Of a stretch of DNA of 47,453 bases, positions 32,082-40,232 are shown one piece after another. The number at the start of each line of letters is the position of its first letter. Position 1 is the stretch's first letter. The notes beneath the pieces are model-generated. The model was not told the origin of the DNA. It saw only the letters and a list, made by a program, of their open reading frames with translations, and did no database searches. A program made the position numbers and the translations under genes. Source of the stretch: Kiritimatiellia bacterium (GTDB taxonomy: Bacteria; Verrucomicrobiota; Kiritimatiellia; RFP12; UBA1067); NCBI GenBank assembly GCA_017427485.1, contig JAFRSR010000147.1, positions 1-47,453 of the forward strand, written 5' to 3'.

Positions 32082-32501
32082 CTAGCGGATGAGAATCTGC
32101 GTGCCGTGGGAATAGAAAAGCCGCAACGTGTTGCCGGCCTTCACCACATTCCACAGCCGGGGATGCTCGGTTCCTTCGAACCCGTCGAGGCCGGCGACGG
32201 TTCCGTCGATGCCGCCGGCGGCGCTCAGCAAGACGCAGGTCTTTTGCGGGAAGGAGTCGTCCACGTCCGTCACGGCCACCCGCGCGTTCGCGCCGAGCGT
32301 CAGGCGGCCCGTGAGCGTGAGCGTGCCGTTCGTCACCGTGCCGTACGAGGCGAACGTGTTCGCCTCCGTCTCGGTTTCGTCCGCCGCGACGGTGTACGTC
32401 AGGACGCCGTTGTCGAACAAGGGCGCGCCGAACGCCGCCGCCGTGCCCGCCAGAACCAGCAAAACAATCAGGTTCTTCCTCTGTACTCCTTTTCGGCCCA
32501 T
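32082..32501 (-). CDS. Small exported protein consisting of signal peptide plus tail domain
   Basis: 139 residues from ATG at 32501; GTG starts at 32510 or 32519 are possible because a GGAGG lies further upstream. A signal peptide (N-L-I-V-L-L-V-L-A-G-T-A-A-A-F-G-A) is followed by about 110 residues of beta-rich sequence. It closes with L-R-L-F-Y-S-H-G-T-Q-I-L-I-R, the same C-terminal tail as the two large exported proteins nearby. It has its own promoter. It may be a reduced relative of the large proteins or an independent carrier of the C-terminal signal. Confidence 0.6.
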   Translation of the reverse strand: MGRKGVQRKNLIVLLVLAGTAAAFGAPLFDNGVLTYTVAADETETEANTFASYGTVTNGTLTLTGRLTLGANARVAVTDVDDSFPQKTCVLLSAAGGIDGTVAGLDGFEGTEHPRLWNVVKAGNTLRLFYSHGTQILIR

Positions 32502-32552
32502 ATCGACCACGCGGCACACAGACCTCCGTTGCCTACAATTGTACGTGCGGAC

Positions 32553-32561
32553 ATTGTACCA
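32553..32561 (-). promoter_or_regulatory. Extended -10 box of the small tail protein gene
   Basis: TGGTACAAT on the minus strand. The leader downstream contains the palindrome GTACAATTGTA and GGAGG. Confidence 0.5.
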
Positions 32562-32600
32562 AATCCCCCTTCATTCCCGGAACCCATGACCGTCCGTTTT

Positions 32601-34682
32601 TCATTTGACCGTGTTCGGAGCTGGCGCAATCACGACGAACACCGCGCAGTCGCTTTTCGTCCCAGAATAGAGCGCGATGAGGTGGCGGTCCCCGCAGACC
32701 GTCGCCTTCACGTTCCCCGCGTCATAGGAACGCGCCTCGCCGCCCTCGGCCAGCACATCCGGCTCCGGCCACGACTCGGGACGGTCGAAGATGAACGCCG
32801 CGTCGGCGACGCGCCGCTTGAGTTTTTTCGCGCCGCGCTGGTAGTAGTAGTTCGAGACGAGTCGCGTCTTCGGGTCGAAGATGAGGCTCGGCGTCGACTC
32901 GCGCACGTCCGTGATGTTCGTCTTCCGGCGCCTCCAGGTGGCCCCGTTGTCGGTCGAGGTGATCTGGAATTGGGCCCCGGTGCCTTCGGAACGCGCGAGG
33001 ACGAGGATGCGTCCGCCGCCGAGACTGACGGCGGACAGCTCCGTGGGCCAGTCGCGCTTGGCGAGGTTCTCCTCCACCGTCCGCTGCGTCCACGTGTGCC
33101 CGTTGTCCGTGCTCACGAGCAGGCCCCAGGAATGGCCGGATTCGGGATTCTTGTAGTTTCCCGCGAACCAAGGTGACGCCAGCCCCTTCCCGGGAATCCG
33201 GAACACGTCCATCACCTGGATGGGCATCGGCGAAAGGAATTTCGCCGGCAGCGATGCGATCTTCTCGAATGTCACGCCGTCCGTTGTGCGGTACAGGTCG
33301 TGCCCGCCGCGCGCGCCGAAGCGCCCCACCCAGAACAGCAGCGCGCCGTTCTCGTCCACGCCGCGTCCCTCGACGGCGTCGCCGATGGCTGGGTCGCCGA
33401 CGATGCACGTCTCGGGCCCCCATGTCCGGCCGCCGTCCAACGACATGCGCGCATACGTGTCGCGCTTCCCCTCGTGGGTCGTGTGCGCGGAACCCCTGCT
33501 GTACGCGCAGACCACCCGGCCCCCCGCCGCCTGGATCATCGGCCACGAGTTGTATCCGGGCGGCGCCTGCACGGTCACGACCTGCGCGTTCCCGCACGGC
33601 ACCATCCGCACGCCTTCCGTGCCGCTTGGATCGTAGGTGTAGAGTTTGGAAGGGTCTGTGTGCACGGAAAGCCCGTCGCCGTCGGTCGTCACGACGACGT
33701 CGCCGTGGATGTTGGTCGTGTACGTCTCAATCCCCGCCTGTGAGAACGTGCGCTGCGACGCCTTCCCCGACGCAATCATCCACGGCACGTTGCCGATCGA
33801 GCCGATGGCTATCTTTGGACGCGGATTCATGGCCAGCACGTCGCCGCCGTTGCGCGGATTGCCGTGTCCGGGCAGCACAAGGACGTCGCAGTTCCACTGG
33901 TTCCGCTTTTCCAGATACGGACGCATGTAGTCCGTGATGTATTGTTCCTGGATGTCGCCCGCGATGAAGAACGTGCGTTTCCCCACGGTGACCCTCAGGC
34001 CGGTGGAGTTGGCGTTGAGGAGATGGTGGAACGGGAAATCCGTCGCGGAACTCCTGCGGAAATGCGCGAGCGGCCCCACAGGCCCCTCCTTGGGCGGCCA
34101 CACGACCTCGAACTTCACCCCCGGCTCGTCCCACCCAAGATCCGTGGATGAATTGGTGTTCGTCACGAGCATGCCCGGATGGGCCTTCTCCCAGGCGGCG
34201 AGCGCGTCCTTGGCGCGTGTCAGCTCGACGGCATCGTGCTCCCGGAGAGGCTTGCCGTCTGTCGGCACGAACGAGTTGTCGAAGACCTTTCGTATGGGGA
34301 AATGGTCGTGCATCCACAGGAAGCCGCCGAAGTGGTCGGCGTGGTAATGGGAAATGATGAGCCCGTCGATCGCCTTGACGCCGTGGGCCTTGAGCCACGG
34401 GACGACGATGTCCTTGCCGTTGTTCTTCACCTTGTCCGTGTGCGGGCAGCCGTTGGCGGTATCCCACAGGTAGCACTTGCCGCCCGGCGTCAGCATCACG
34501 ACGCACTGCCCGGCGCCGCCCGCCATGCAGTCGGGGTTCAGCACCGCAAACGTGAACGCCCGCCCCTTCTCCGACGACTCGGCCGCGCCAATCCGCAAAG
34601 CCGCCGTTGCGCCCAACAACGCCGCGCCGCCTCCCACGAAATCTCTTCGGGAAACCTTCTTCTGACTTGACGGAGTGCTCAT
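32601..34682 (-). CDS. Tat-exported fusion of metallo-beta-lactamase fold and sialidase-like (BNR) domain
   Basis: 693 residues from ATG at 34682. A twin-arginine signal (S-R-R-D-F-V-G-G) precedes a metallo-beta-lactamase-fold domain of about 300 residues. That domain has S-H-Y-H-A-D-H (His112, His114, Asp116, His117) and later G-H-G-N, resembling ComEC-type hydrolases. The second half has sialidase/BNR Asp-box repeats: S-L-D-G-G-R-T-W, S-T-D-N-G-H-T-W and S-T-D-N-G-A-T-W, consistent with a beta-propeller. The arginine triad of true sialidases is not obvious. The combined protein may hydrolyse an ester or phosphodiester on a glycan, but that is inference. Confidence 0.75.
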   Translation of the reverse strand: MSTPSSQKKVSRRDFVGGGAALLGATAALRIGAAESSEKGRAFTFAVLNPDCMAGGAGQCVVMLTPGGKCYLWDTANGCPHTDKVKNNGKDIVVPWLKAHGVKAIDGLIISHYHADHFGGFLWMHDHFPIRKVFDNSFVPTDGKPLREHDAVELTRAKDALAAWEKAHPGMLVTNTNSSTDLGWDEPGVKFEVVWPPKEGPVGPLAHFRRSSATDFPFHHLLNANSTGLRVTVGKRTFFIAGDIQEQYITDYMRPYLEKRNQWNCDVLVLPGHGNPRNGGDVLAMNPRPKIAIGSIGNVPWMIASGKASQRTFSQAGIETYTTNIHGDVVVTTDGDGLSVHTDPSKLYTYDPSGTEGVRMVPCGNAQVVTVQAPPGYNSWPMIQAAGGRVVCAYSRGSAHTTHEGKRDTYARMSLDGGRTWGPETCIVGDPAIGDAVEGRGVDENGALLFWVGRFGARGGHDLYRTTDGVTFEKIASLPAKFLSPMPIQVMDVFRIPGKGLASPWFAGNYKNPESGHSWGLLVSTDNGHTWTQRTVEENLAKRDWPTELSAVSLGGGRILVLARSEGTGAQFQITSTDNGATWRRRKTNITDVRESTPSLIFDPKTRLVSNYYYQRGAKKLKRRVADAAFIFDRPESWPEPDVLAEGGEARSYDAGNVKATVCGDRHLIALYSGTKSDCAVFVVIAPAPNTVK

Positions 34683-34710
34683 ATTAGTTCTTTGCCGAAT
34701 TGAGCACGCT

Positions 34711-37398
34711 TCAGCGGAAGATCACGCATGTTCCGCCGTTGGCGACGTCAAGCCACACGCCGCCGTCGCGCACGTCCAGACGGGCCTTGAGGCTGAAGTC
34801 TTCCAAGCCGGAAACCGCCCACGACTCCTTCGAGAAGTCGCCTGAAACCGACATCACGTCAAACAACTTGAAACTCCGGCCCGACAGCCCGTGCGGATCG
34901 GCAACCGTGAGGTTCACCGTTCCGCCGCCCAACGCCACCAGGCCGTCCGCCGACAGCGTGGCGAACCCGTTCGCCGCGTTCCTCGACACATTCACCGCCG
35001 CGCCGGCCGGAAGCGTCAACACCCCTTCCATCCGCGATGCGCCCGCGAACGACAGGTTCGTTACGCACACCTGCGTATACGGCATCTCAAGCGCCGTCCC
35101 GTCCGCGAGCGTCACGGAGTCGAACCCGAGCACATTGTCATTCCCGAACCACTTCGCGCCCAGGGCCCCCGCCACCGCCTTGCGGAAAGGCGCCGTGAGA
35201 CGCCGCCGGAACACCACGATCTCGCTGAAGCACACACCCCCGTAGACACCAGCCTTCGCCGTTGGAGAGTAGCCACCTGCGTCTGTGCTATTGAAGGCCA
35301 CCGTCTTGTTCGTCACGCGCGAGTTCACGTTTCCGCCGATGTTGACGAGTTCCGCGCCTGCCGGCCAATTCAATTGCTGATCCAGCAAATGCCATCCGGC
35401 AGGAACCATGTACTTCTTCCAATCCCGCGCCTCTCCATCAATGAACAGGCTACCGGACATGCGCGTGGGCGCATCGTAATAGTGCATCGGGTATCCCTTT
35501 CCGTCACCGCCGAGGCCGCGGAACCAATAGTAGTTGTTGCCGATGAGCGACGGCCCGATCGTCGGATACGGTGCGCTCGACAACGCGGAAGTCTCGTCCC
35601 GGTCTTTCCAGACCGCCATGATGTTCACCAGCCCCGGCGCGCCCAGCGAGCCCGAGGACAGCGGTGCCGTCAGCGCCAACCTGGCCCCGTTGCCCTCTGG
35701 ATGGTCGCCAGTTGTATACGCGCCGAAGTCAACGGCCTTGCCGCCACGCGGTCCTTCATCCGTAACGTAGGCGTGCCCGACCATGCGCGTCGAGTCAAAC
35801 GAATACGTCGTCACGCCGTTCGTGGCGGCGGCCACGTTCCGTCCGTTCGCGTCGTTCCAGCGCAAGACGAAATTCGTGCCGTTCAACGCCTCTGTTTGCA
35901 GACGATCCGCGCACGAGGCGTCAAGGCGAAGATACACGCCCGGCGCCTCCAGCGGCGCGATGCGCAACGTGCCGGACTGAACGTCCACCTTGTTCAGCGC
36001 GCCCTCAAGCGTTCCCACCAGCACGGTGCCCGCGCCAGTCTTCGTGAACGTGCCGGCACCCTCCACGCGCGAGATCGCGCCCGTCGTCCCGGCCGCCGCC
36101 GAAAGGCCCGCCGCCCCGGAGAAGGCCAGATTCCATGTCGCGCCCGCCGACCGGTCCGCCAACGACGCCGTGTTGCCGGAAACCGGGCGGCAACCGCTGC
36201 CCGCATCCACGAAACTAGGCATGACGACATTGTCCCAGTCCGTCACCGTTCCGATGCAGGCGTCGAAATTGTTCACCTTCACACGGCACGCCGACGTGTC
36301 GAAGGTCGCACCCGGCGCAAGAGTCACGATGTTGACCGTTGTGCCGAGCCATCGCGCCAACATGTACCGTTGCACGCGCAGACGCCGCGCAGTCGTGAAA
36401 TACTTCTCGCTGATGATGAACTCGCCCAGCTTGAATCCGCCATAGCTGCCGCTCGCGGTGTTGAAGCCGAAACCGAGCGCGCACGATGCCGGATATCGCT
36501 CTTCGCTCGTCCACTGGTAGAACACATGCGGCCCGTCCGGGACGCGATAGAACCGCTGTGGGTTGCCGGGTTGAATCGAACCGTCCAGATAGTTGTTGCC
36601 ATGCAGGCGCCCCATCAGGCTCTCAGGATGGATCGATGCCGTCAAGCCATTCCCGCACAGGTCACGCGACAGGACGCCGCTCAGCACGGTTGAACTTGCA
36701 TTCGCCACGCCGAAAATGCAAGGACCCCGATAGCTCCCCGTATGGTTCTTCGCGCCGGGGTCGTCCTCCCACGCAAAGAAGTATTCGCAGATGTTCGTCC
36801 GCCCGACGGATTCCGCCGCCCTCTCCCAGAGCATGGCCGCGCCGTAACCACTACCGCCGGCGTTCTGCAACGTGCCGAAATCGACTACGGGAAGTCCGTT
36901 GATGCCGTCTGCCGAGACAAAAGGCTTCGGACGCGTCGAGTGCGGAACAGCCTTCAGATGCGTCTTCCCATCCGCATCGCGCCACTCCGCCACGAAGTTC
37001 GTGCCGTTGAGTTCAGTGAATGTCATTGAATCGGACATCGTCGCGTCCGCGTGATAGGTCACCTGCTCGTCGTCCGCGAAACTCATCCGTTGCGGACGGA
37101 CGACTGCGAACGTGCCGTTCGAAACGGCGACATGCACCTTCTCGCTGCCAAAGATGGCGACTTCCAGCCGTCCCGCGCCGAGCTTGGTCAGCTGGTACTG
37201 GGTGCTGGTCCCGTAGAGATATTCGATGTGAAGCGTATCTCCGGCCGCCACGGTCACGTTCGTGTCGGACGAGATGTAGAACTCGTCCTGGACGGTCGTC
37301 GCGCCATTCGCGCCCCACCACGCGACCGACGAGAAGAAGAGGCAGCCCCAAAGGCGCACCCGTCCATGCAGATGTTCACAGTGCCATTTCCTAGCCAT
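34711..37398 (-). CDS. Large exported protein with two LamG-like modules and C-terminal tail
   Basis: 895 residues from ATG at 37398; AAAGG lies ten bases upstream, and an ATG at 37407 is too close to it. A signal peptide ends near Gly-Ala-Asn-Gly-Ala. Two concanavalin/LamG-like modules of about 270 residues each open with L-N-G-T-N-F-V-x-(E/R)-W-(R/N)-D-A-(D/N)-G, at about residues 130 and 510. Between them is a beta-strand-repeat segment (G-A-G-T-F-T-K-T-G-A-G-T-V-L-V-G). It ends V-W-L-D-V-A-N-G-G-T-C-V-I-F-R. It follows ATPase copy 2. A cell-surface role, possibly carbohydrate binding, is inferred. Confidence 0.75.
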   Translation of the reverse strand: MARKWHCEHLHGRVRLWGCLFFSSVAWWGANGATTVQDEFYISSDTNVTVAAGDTLHIEYLYGTSTQYQLTKLGAGRLEVAIFGSEKVHVAVSNGTFAVVRPQRMSFADDEQVTYHADATMSDSMTFTELNGTNFVAEWRDADGKTHLKAVPHSTRPKPFVSADGINGLPVVDFGTLQNAGGSGYGAAMLWERAAESVGRTNICEYFFAWEDDPGAKNHTGSYRGPCIFGVANASSTVLSGVLSRDLCGNGLTASIHPESLMGRLHGNNYLDGSIQPGNPQRFYRVPDGPHVFYQWTSEERYPASCALGFGFNTASGSYGGFKLGEFIISEKYFTTARRLRVQRYMLARWLGTTVNIVTLAPGATFDTSACRVKVNNFDACIGTVTDWDNVVMPSFVDAGSGCRPVSGNTASLADRSAGATWNLAFSGAAGLSAAAGTTGAISRVEGAGTFTKTGAGTVLVGTLEGALNKVDVQSGTLRIAPLEAPGVYLRLDASCADRLQTEALNGTNFVLRWNDANGRNVAAATNGVTTYSFDSTRMVGHAYVTDEGPRGGKAVDFGAYTTGDHPEGNGARLALTAPLSSGSLGAPGLVNIMAVWKDRDETSALSSAPYPTIGPSLIGNNYYWFRGLGGDGKGYPMHYYDAPTRMSGSLFIDGEARDWKKYMVPAGWHLLDQQLNWPAGAELVNIGGNVNSRVTNKTVAFNSTDAGGYSPTAKAGVYGGVCFSEIVVFRRRLTAPFRKAVAGALGAKWFGNDNVLGFDSVTLADGTALEMPYTQVCVTNLSFAGASRMEGVLTLPAGAAVNVSRNAANGFATLSADGLVALGGGTVNLTVADPHGLSGRSFKLFDVMSVSGDFSKESWAVSGLEDFSLKARLDVRDGGVWLDVANGGTCVIFR

Positions 37399-37440
37399 TT
37401 TTCGCATTCCTTTGGATTTTCTCTTTGGTAAAACACCTTG

Positions 37441-39033
37441 TCATGCCGGTTCTGTCAGCGGATCGTCGATGCCGCGCTTGGAGGGATCGTAGTTGACGCC
37501 CACGTAGAACACCGGCGGATCGCCGTCGAGCCACGGGCCGGCGTAGTCCTTGCCGCGCGCCTGGTCGAGCGCCTCACGAGGGGTCTTGCCGTACTTGAAC
37601 TCGAACACGTACACGCCGCTCTTGTCCTTCAGGATCGCGTCCGCGCGCCCGCGCGCGCTTTGCCGCTCGCCGGAGATATCCGCGCCGATCAGCTTCATGA
37701 ACAGAAGGAAGTATCGTTTAGCCTCTTTCTCGCTCTCGATATTCCACTCGTGCGGCACGGCGGCGAACGCTGCCTTGAGGTTCTTCCGTAGCAGCGTCTC
37801 GACGCCCTTTTCGATCAAATCGTCCTGCGCATCCGCCAACTCATCGCCCCAGTCGGCCATGCCGTTGCGCAGAAGCGAGGATACGTAGCCCTTTGTCAGG
37901 GAACTTGCAATCTCCTCGTTCGGAATGCCGAGGTCGAGCCGTCCGGACGGACGTACGCGCTTGATGGTGAGATACCCGCCTTGGTAGAGAAGCGCGGCAA
38001 TCGGCATCGTCTCCGCGTCGCACACGTCGAGGTCCAGGGGATCCACGGCCATGCCGTTGAGGTCGGCCGGGATTTCGTCCGCAGCCTTGATGCGGTTGAC
38101 GATCATCGTCGAACGCCCGGTCGCCTCCCAGTAGTTGGCGAGGTCGCCGGTCTTCAGCGCATTGCCGAGCGAGACGGGGTTGCAGACCTTCTTTTCCGAA
38201 TCAGGCGAGAATCTGTAGCCGTCGTACCAGGAGAGAAGCGCTTTCTTCGCGGCAACGAAATCCATTTTGTTCTTCGCTGCAAACACCTCCACGTTCTCGC
38301 GCAACGGTCCGTCTAGCTCGTCCGGCGTGTAGCCGAGGAGCGTGGCATAATCGGGCGACATCGAGACGTCCGTCAGGTGGTTGAGTCCGGAAAAGATCGA
38401 GAGTTTCGTCAGCTTCGTGACACCCGTCATCAGAAGAAAACGTATTCCCCCGGAGTTGATCTTCAGCTTCTCGTAGAAATCGTGCAGAACCGACCGCACC
38501 TTCTTCAGCGTCTCAAAGTCGTCGAGGAACTTGGCGACCGGCTCGTCGTACTCGTCGATCAGCACGACGATCTGCCCAGTCGGCGATTTCTTGATTGCGG
38601 CCTTGAGGAAATCTTCGAACTGCCCCGAAACGGGACCTGTCCCGTCGTATGGTACGTCCGCCTGCGCACAGAGTTCCTTGACAAGTTTCGCCAAACGTTC
38701 AATGAACAGTTCGTATGTCTCGCCAACGGCACTGGCCATCGTGAAGTTGTAGACCGGGTACGGCGTCTCCCACCCTTCCCAAGGCAGCGAGTCGAGGGCG
38801 AATCCCTTGAACAGCTCACGACGTCCCTCGAACATCGCCTGCAGAGTGGAGAGCATGAGCGACTTGCCGAACCGGCGCGGACGCGAGATGAAGAGCTGTG
38901 CGTCGGCCTTCGGCGATGCGAGCTGGTACAGCAGGTCTGTCTTGTCCACATACTTCCCCTCGCCCCCGAGTATCAGGTTCGGGAAGTCATACGTCCCGGT
39001 GGTGGGAAACTTGATCTTCTTTTCCTCTTCCAT
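37441..39033 (-). CDS. AAA-ATPase-like/PD-(D/E)XK nuclease protein (DUF1703), copy 2
   Basis: 530 residues from ATG at 39033, the same length as copy 1, with the ATPase and nuclease motifs at the same positions. By eye the two proteins are roughly 87% identical; most differences fall in residues about 300-416, between the ATPase part and the nuclease part. DNA similarity extends upstream through the promoter to 39097 and stops at the stop codon. It is followed, after 42 bases, by a large exported beta-strand protein, as copy 1 is. Confidence 0.87.
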   Translation of the reverse strand: MEEEKKIKFPTTGTYDFPNLILGGEGKYVDKTDLLYQLASPKADAQLFISRPRRFGKSLMLSTLQAMFEGRRELFKGFALDSLPWEGWETPYPVYNFTMASAVGETYELFIERLAKLVKELCAQADVPYDGTGPVSGQFEDFLKAAIKKSPTGQIVVLIDEYDEPVAKFLDDFETLKKVRSVLHDFYEKLKINSGGIRFLLMTGVTKLTKLSIFSGLNHLTDVSMSPDYATLLGYTPDELDGPLRENVEVFAAKNKMDFVAAKKALLSWYDGYRFSPDSEKKVCNPVSLGNALKTGDLANYWEATGRSTMIVNRIKAADEIPADLNGMAVDPLDLDVCDAETMPIAALLYQGGYLTIKRVRPSGRLDLGIPNEEIASSLTKGYVSSLLRNGMADWGDELADAQDDLIEKGVETLLRKNLKAAFAAVPHEWNIESEKEAKRYFLLFMKLIGADISGERQSARGRADAILKDKSGVYVFEFKYGKTPREALDQARGKDYAGPWLDGDPPVFYVGVNYDPSKRGIDDPLTEPA

Positions 39034-39062
39034 GAAAGCACCGATGCCTCCTTGAGGTCTAA

Positions 39063-39091
39063 AGTATAGCAAAACACGCCGCGAACCGCAA
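39063..39091 (-). promoter_or_regulatory. Promoter of ATPase copy 2
   Basis: Minus strand TTGCGG (39086-39091), 17-base spacer and TATACT (39063-39068) with the TGC extension, matching the copy 1 promoter in sequence and spacing. Confidence 0.6.
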
Positions 39092-39140
39092 ACGCCTCTT
39101 CAGCGCGGACCTGAGACATGAGTCATGAGACCACAAGCGG

Positions 39141-39833
39141 TCATTTCATCTTGAAATCGTAGAACCTGTTGCGGCCCTCGCAGCCGATGATGCCCGCGTA
39201 GAACGAATCCGGGAGGTCGTTGTCGACGTACCCGAACTCGTGTCCGCCGCACGTCACCACCATCTCCTTGACGCCCTTGCGCGTCTTCGAGACCCTGACC
39301 TTCAGGTCGTAGCGCGTGTTCCGGGCGAACGGCACCTTGAGGTACGCGGCCAGGTACCAGAACGGCTTACCGTCCTTGATGGAATGGTGCCAGACGTTCA
39401 ACCCCTCGTCGTAGAGGACGATCTCCCAGTGCTCGCCGAACGTCGGCTCGCCGCTTTCCGACCGATCCAGCTTCTCGGCGAGCACGATCAGCGGCGCCAT
39501 GCTCCAGTCGAAGCTCATCGTGGACGACACGGTCTGCCCGATCTCGGCCCTTTCCTTCAACACCATGGCAGAATAGACTTCGCGGCAGTGCTTCTTGAAG
39601 ATCTCCTCGCCGGAAACAGGCGGGCACTCGTTCTCGATGCCGTCCTCCTTCTGCACGAAGCCATGCATGTAGTTGAAGCGGGGGCTCTTCACGAGAATCC
39701 AATCGTTGGTGCTCCACGCGCCGGGCGCAAACGACATCTCGGCCTTCGTCGCCGCAGACGCCGACGACAGGCAGATCGCCGTCAACAAGCCGGCCAACAA
39801 CACTTTTTTAATACCGTCACGTTTTCCGTTCAT
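39141..39833 (-). CDS. Small exported protein, possible DUF1080-like concanavalin fold
   Basis: 230 residues from ATG at 39833, with AAGGA upstream and a signal peptide ending near Ala-Ser-Ala-Ala. The C-terminal half has W-Y-L-A-A-Y, Y-D-L-K-V-R-V-S and a closing F-Y-A-G-I-I-G-C-E-G-R-N-R-F-Y-D-F. This pattern resembles the DUF1080/3-keto-disaccharide hydrolase or LamG-like fold, but similarity is weak. Its start faces the plus-strand PHP gene across a 399-base gap. Function is unknown beyond a periplasmic or surface location. Confidence 0.55.
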   Translation of the reverse strand: MNGKRDGIKKVLLAGLLTAICLSSASAATKAEMSFAPGAWSTNDWILVKSPRFNYMHGFVQKEDGIENECPPVSGEEIFKKHCREVYSAMVLKERAEIGQTVSSTMSFDWSMAPLIVLAEKLDRSESGEPTFGEHWEIVLYDEGLNVWHHSIKDGKPFWYLAAYLKVPFARNTRYDLKVRVSKTRKGVKEMVVTCGGHEFGYVDNDLPDSFYAGIIGCEGRNRFYDFKMK

Positions 39834-39909
39834 CAAAAAAATCCTTGATTTTGAAACGCCAGAAGTTTAGCAGAATCCACCCCGCCCGTCTAGTTCCAAG
39901 TCCATAATC

Positions 39910-40145
39910 GGTCAGCGATTGGGGAATGTCTGTTGCGGCACATGTCTGCCGACGGCAACACGGAGCTCACGGAGATTTCACGGAGACAGGGAGATTGTTA
40001 TGGAGAACGTGCTTCGCACAAAACAACAACAACATCTAACTGATTGAGAGGTTTTGTCATTCTATTGCGTGACGCAAAACTCCAAAATGATCTCCGTGCC
40101 TCTTTACAACCTCCCAACCTCCGTGCTAGCGCCGCAGGCAACCCC
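39910..40145 (+). repeat. Dispersed ~230-bp repeat, copy A
   Basis: Similar along its length (about 80% by eye) to 47124-47344 in the same orientation, with small indels. Shared landmarks include CACATGTCTGCCGACGGC, GGAGACAGGGAGATTGTTAT, CTCCAAAATGATCTCCGTG and GCGCCGCAGG. An internal inverted pair, CACGGAGAT at 39968 and ATCTCCGTG at 40090, could fold a large hairpin. No intact gene is encoded. It fills most of the gap 39834-40232. Confidence 0.8.
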
Positions 40146-40195
40146 CTAGCGAATATCAATTCCAGTTCCAAACCCTTCCCAGCGAGATGGCCTTG

Positions 40196-40204
40196 TGGTA
40201 TACT
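40196..40204 (+). promoter_or_regulatory. Extended -10 box of the PHP-domain gene
   Basis: TGGTATACT; TTCCCA at 40176-40181 is a weak -35 candidate with the right spacing. It lies about 54 bases after the end of the dispersed repeat. Confidence 0.5.
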
Positions 40205-40232
40205 GGACGCATCCCCAAAAGGAGACCGAACG

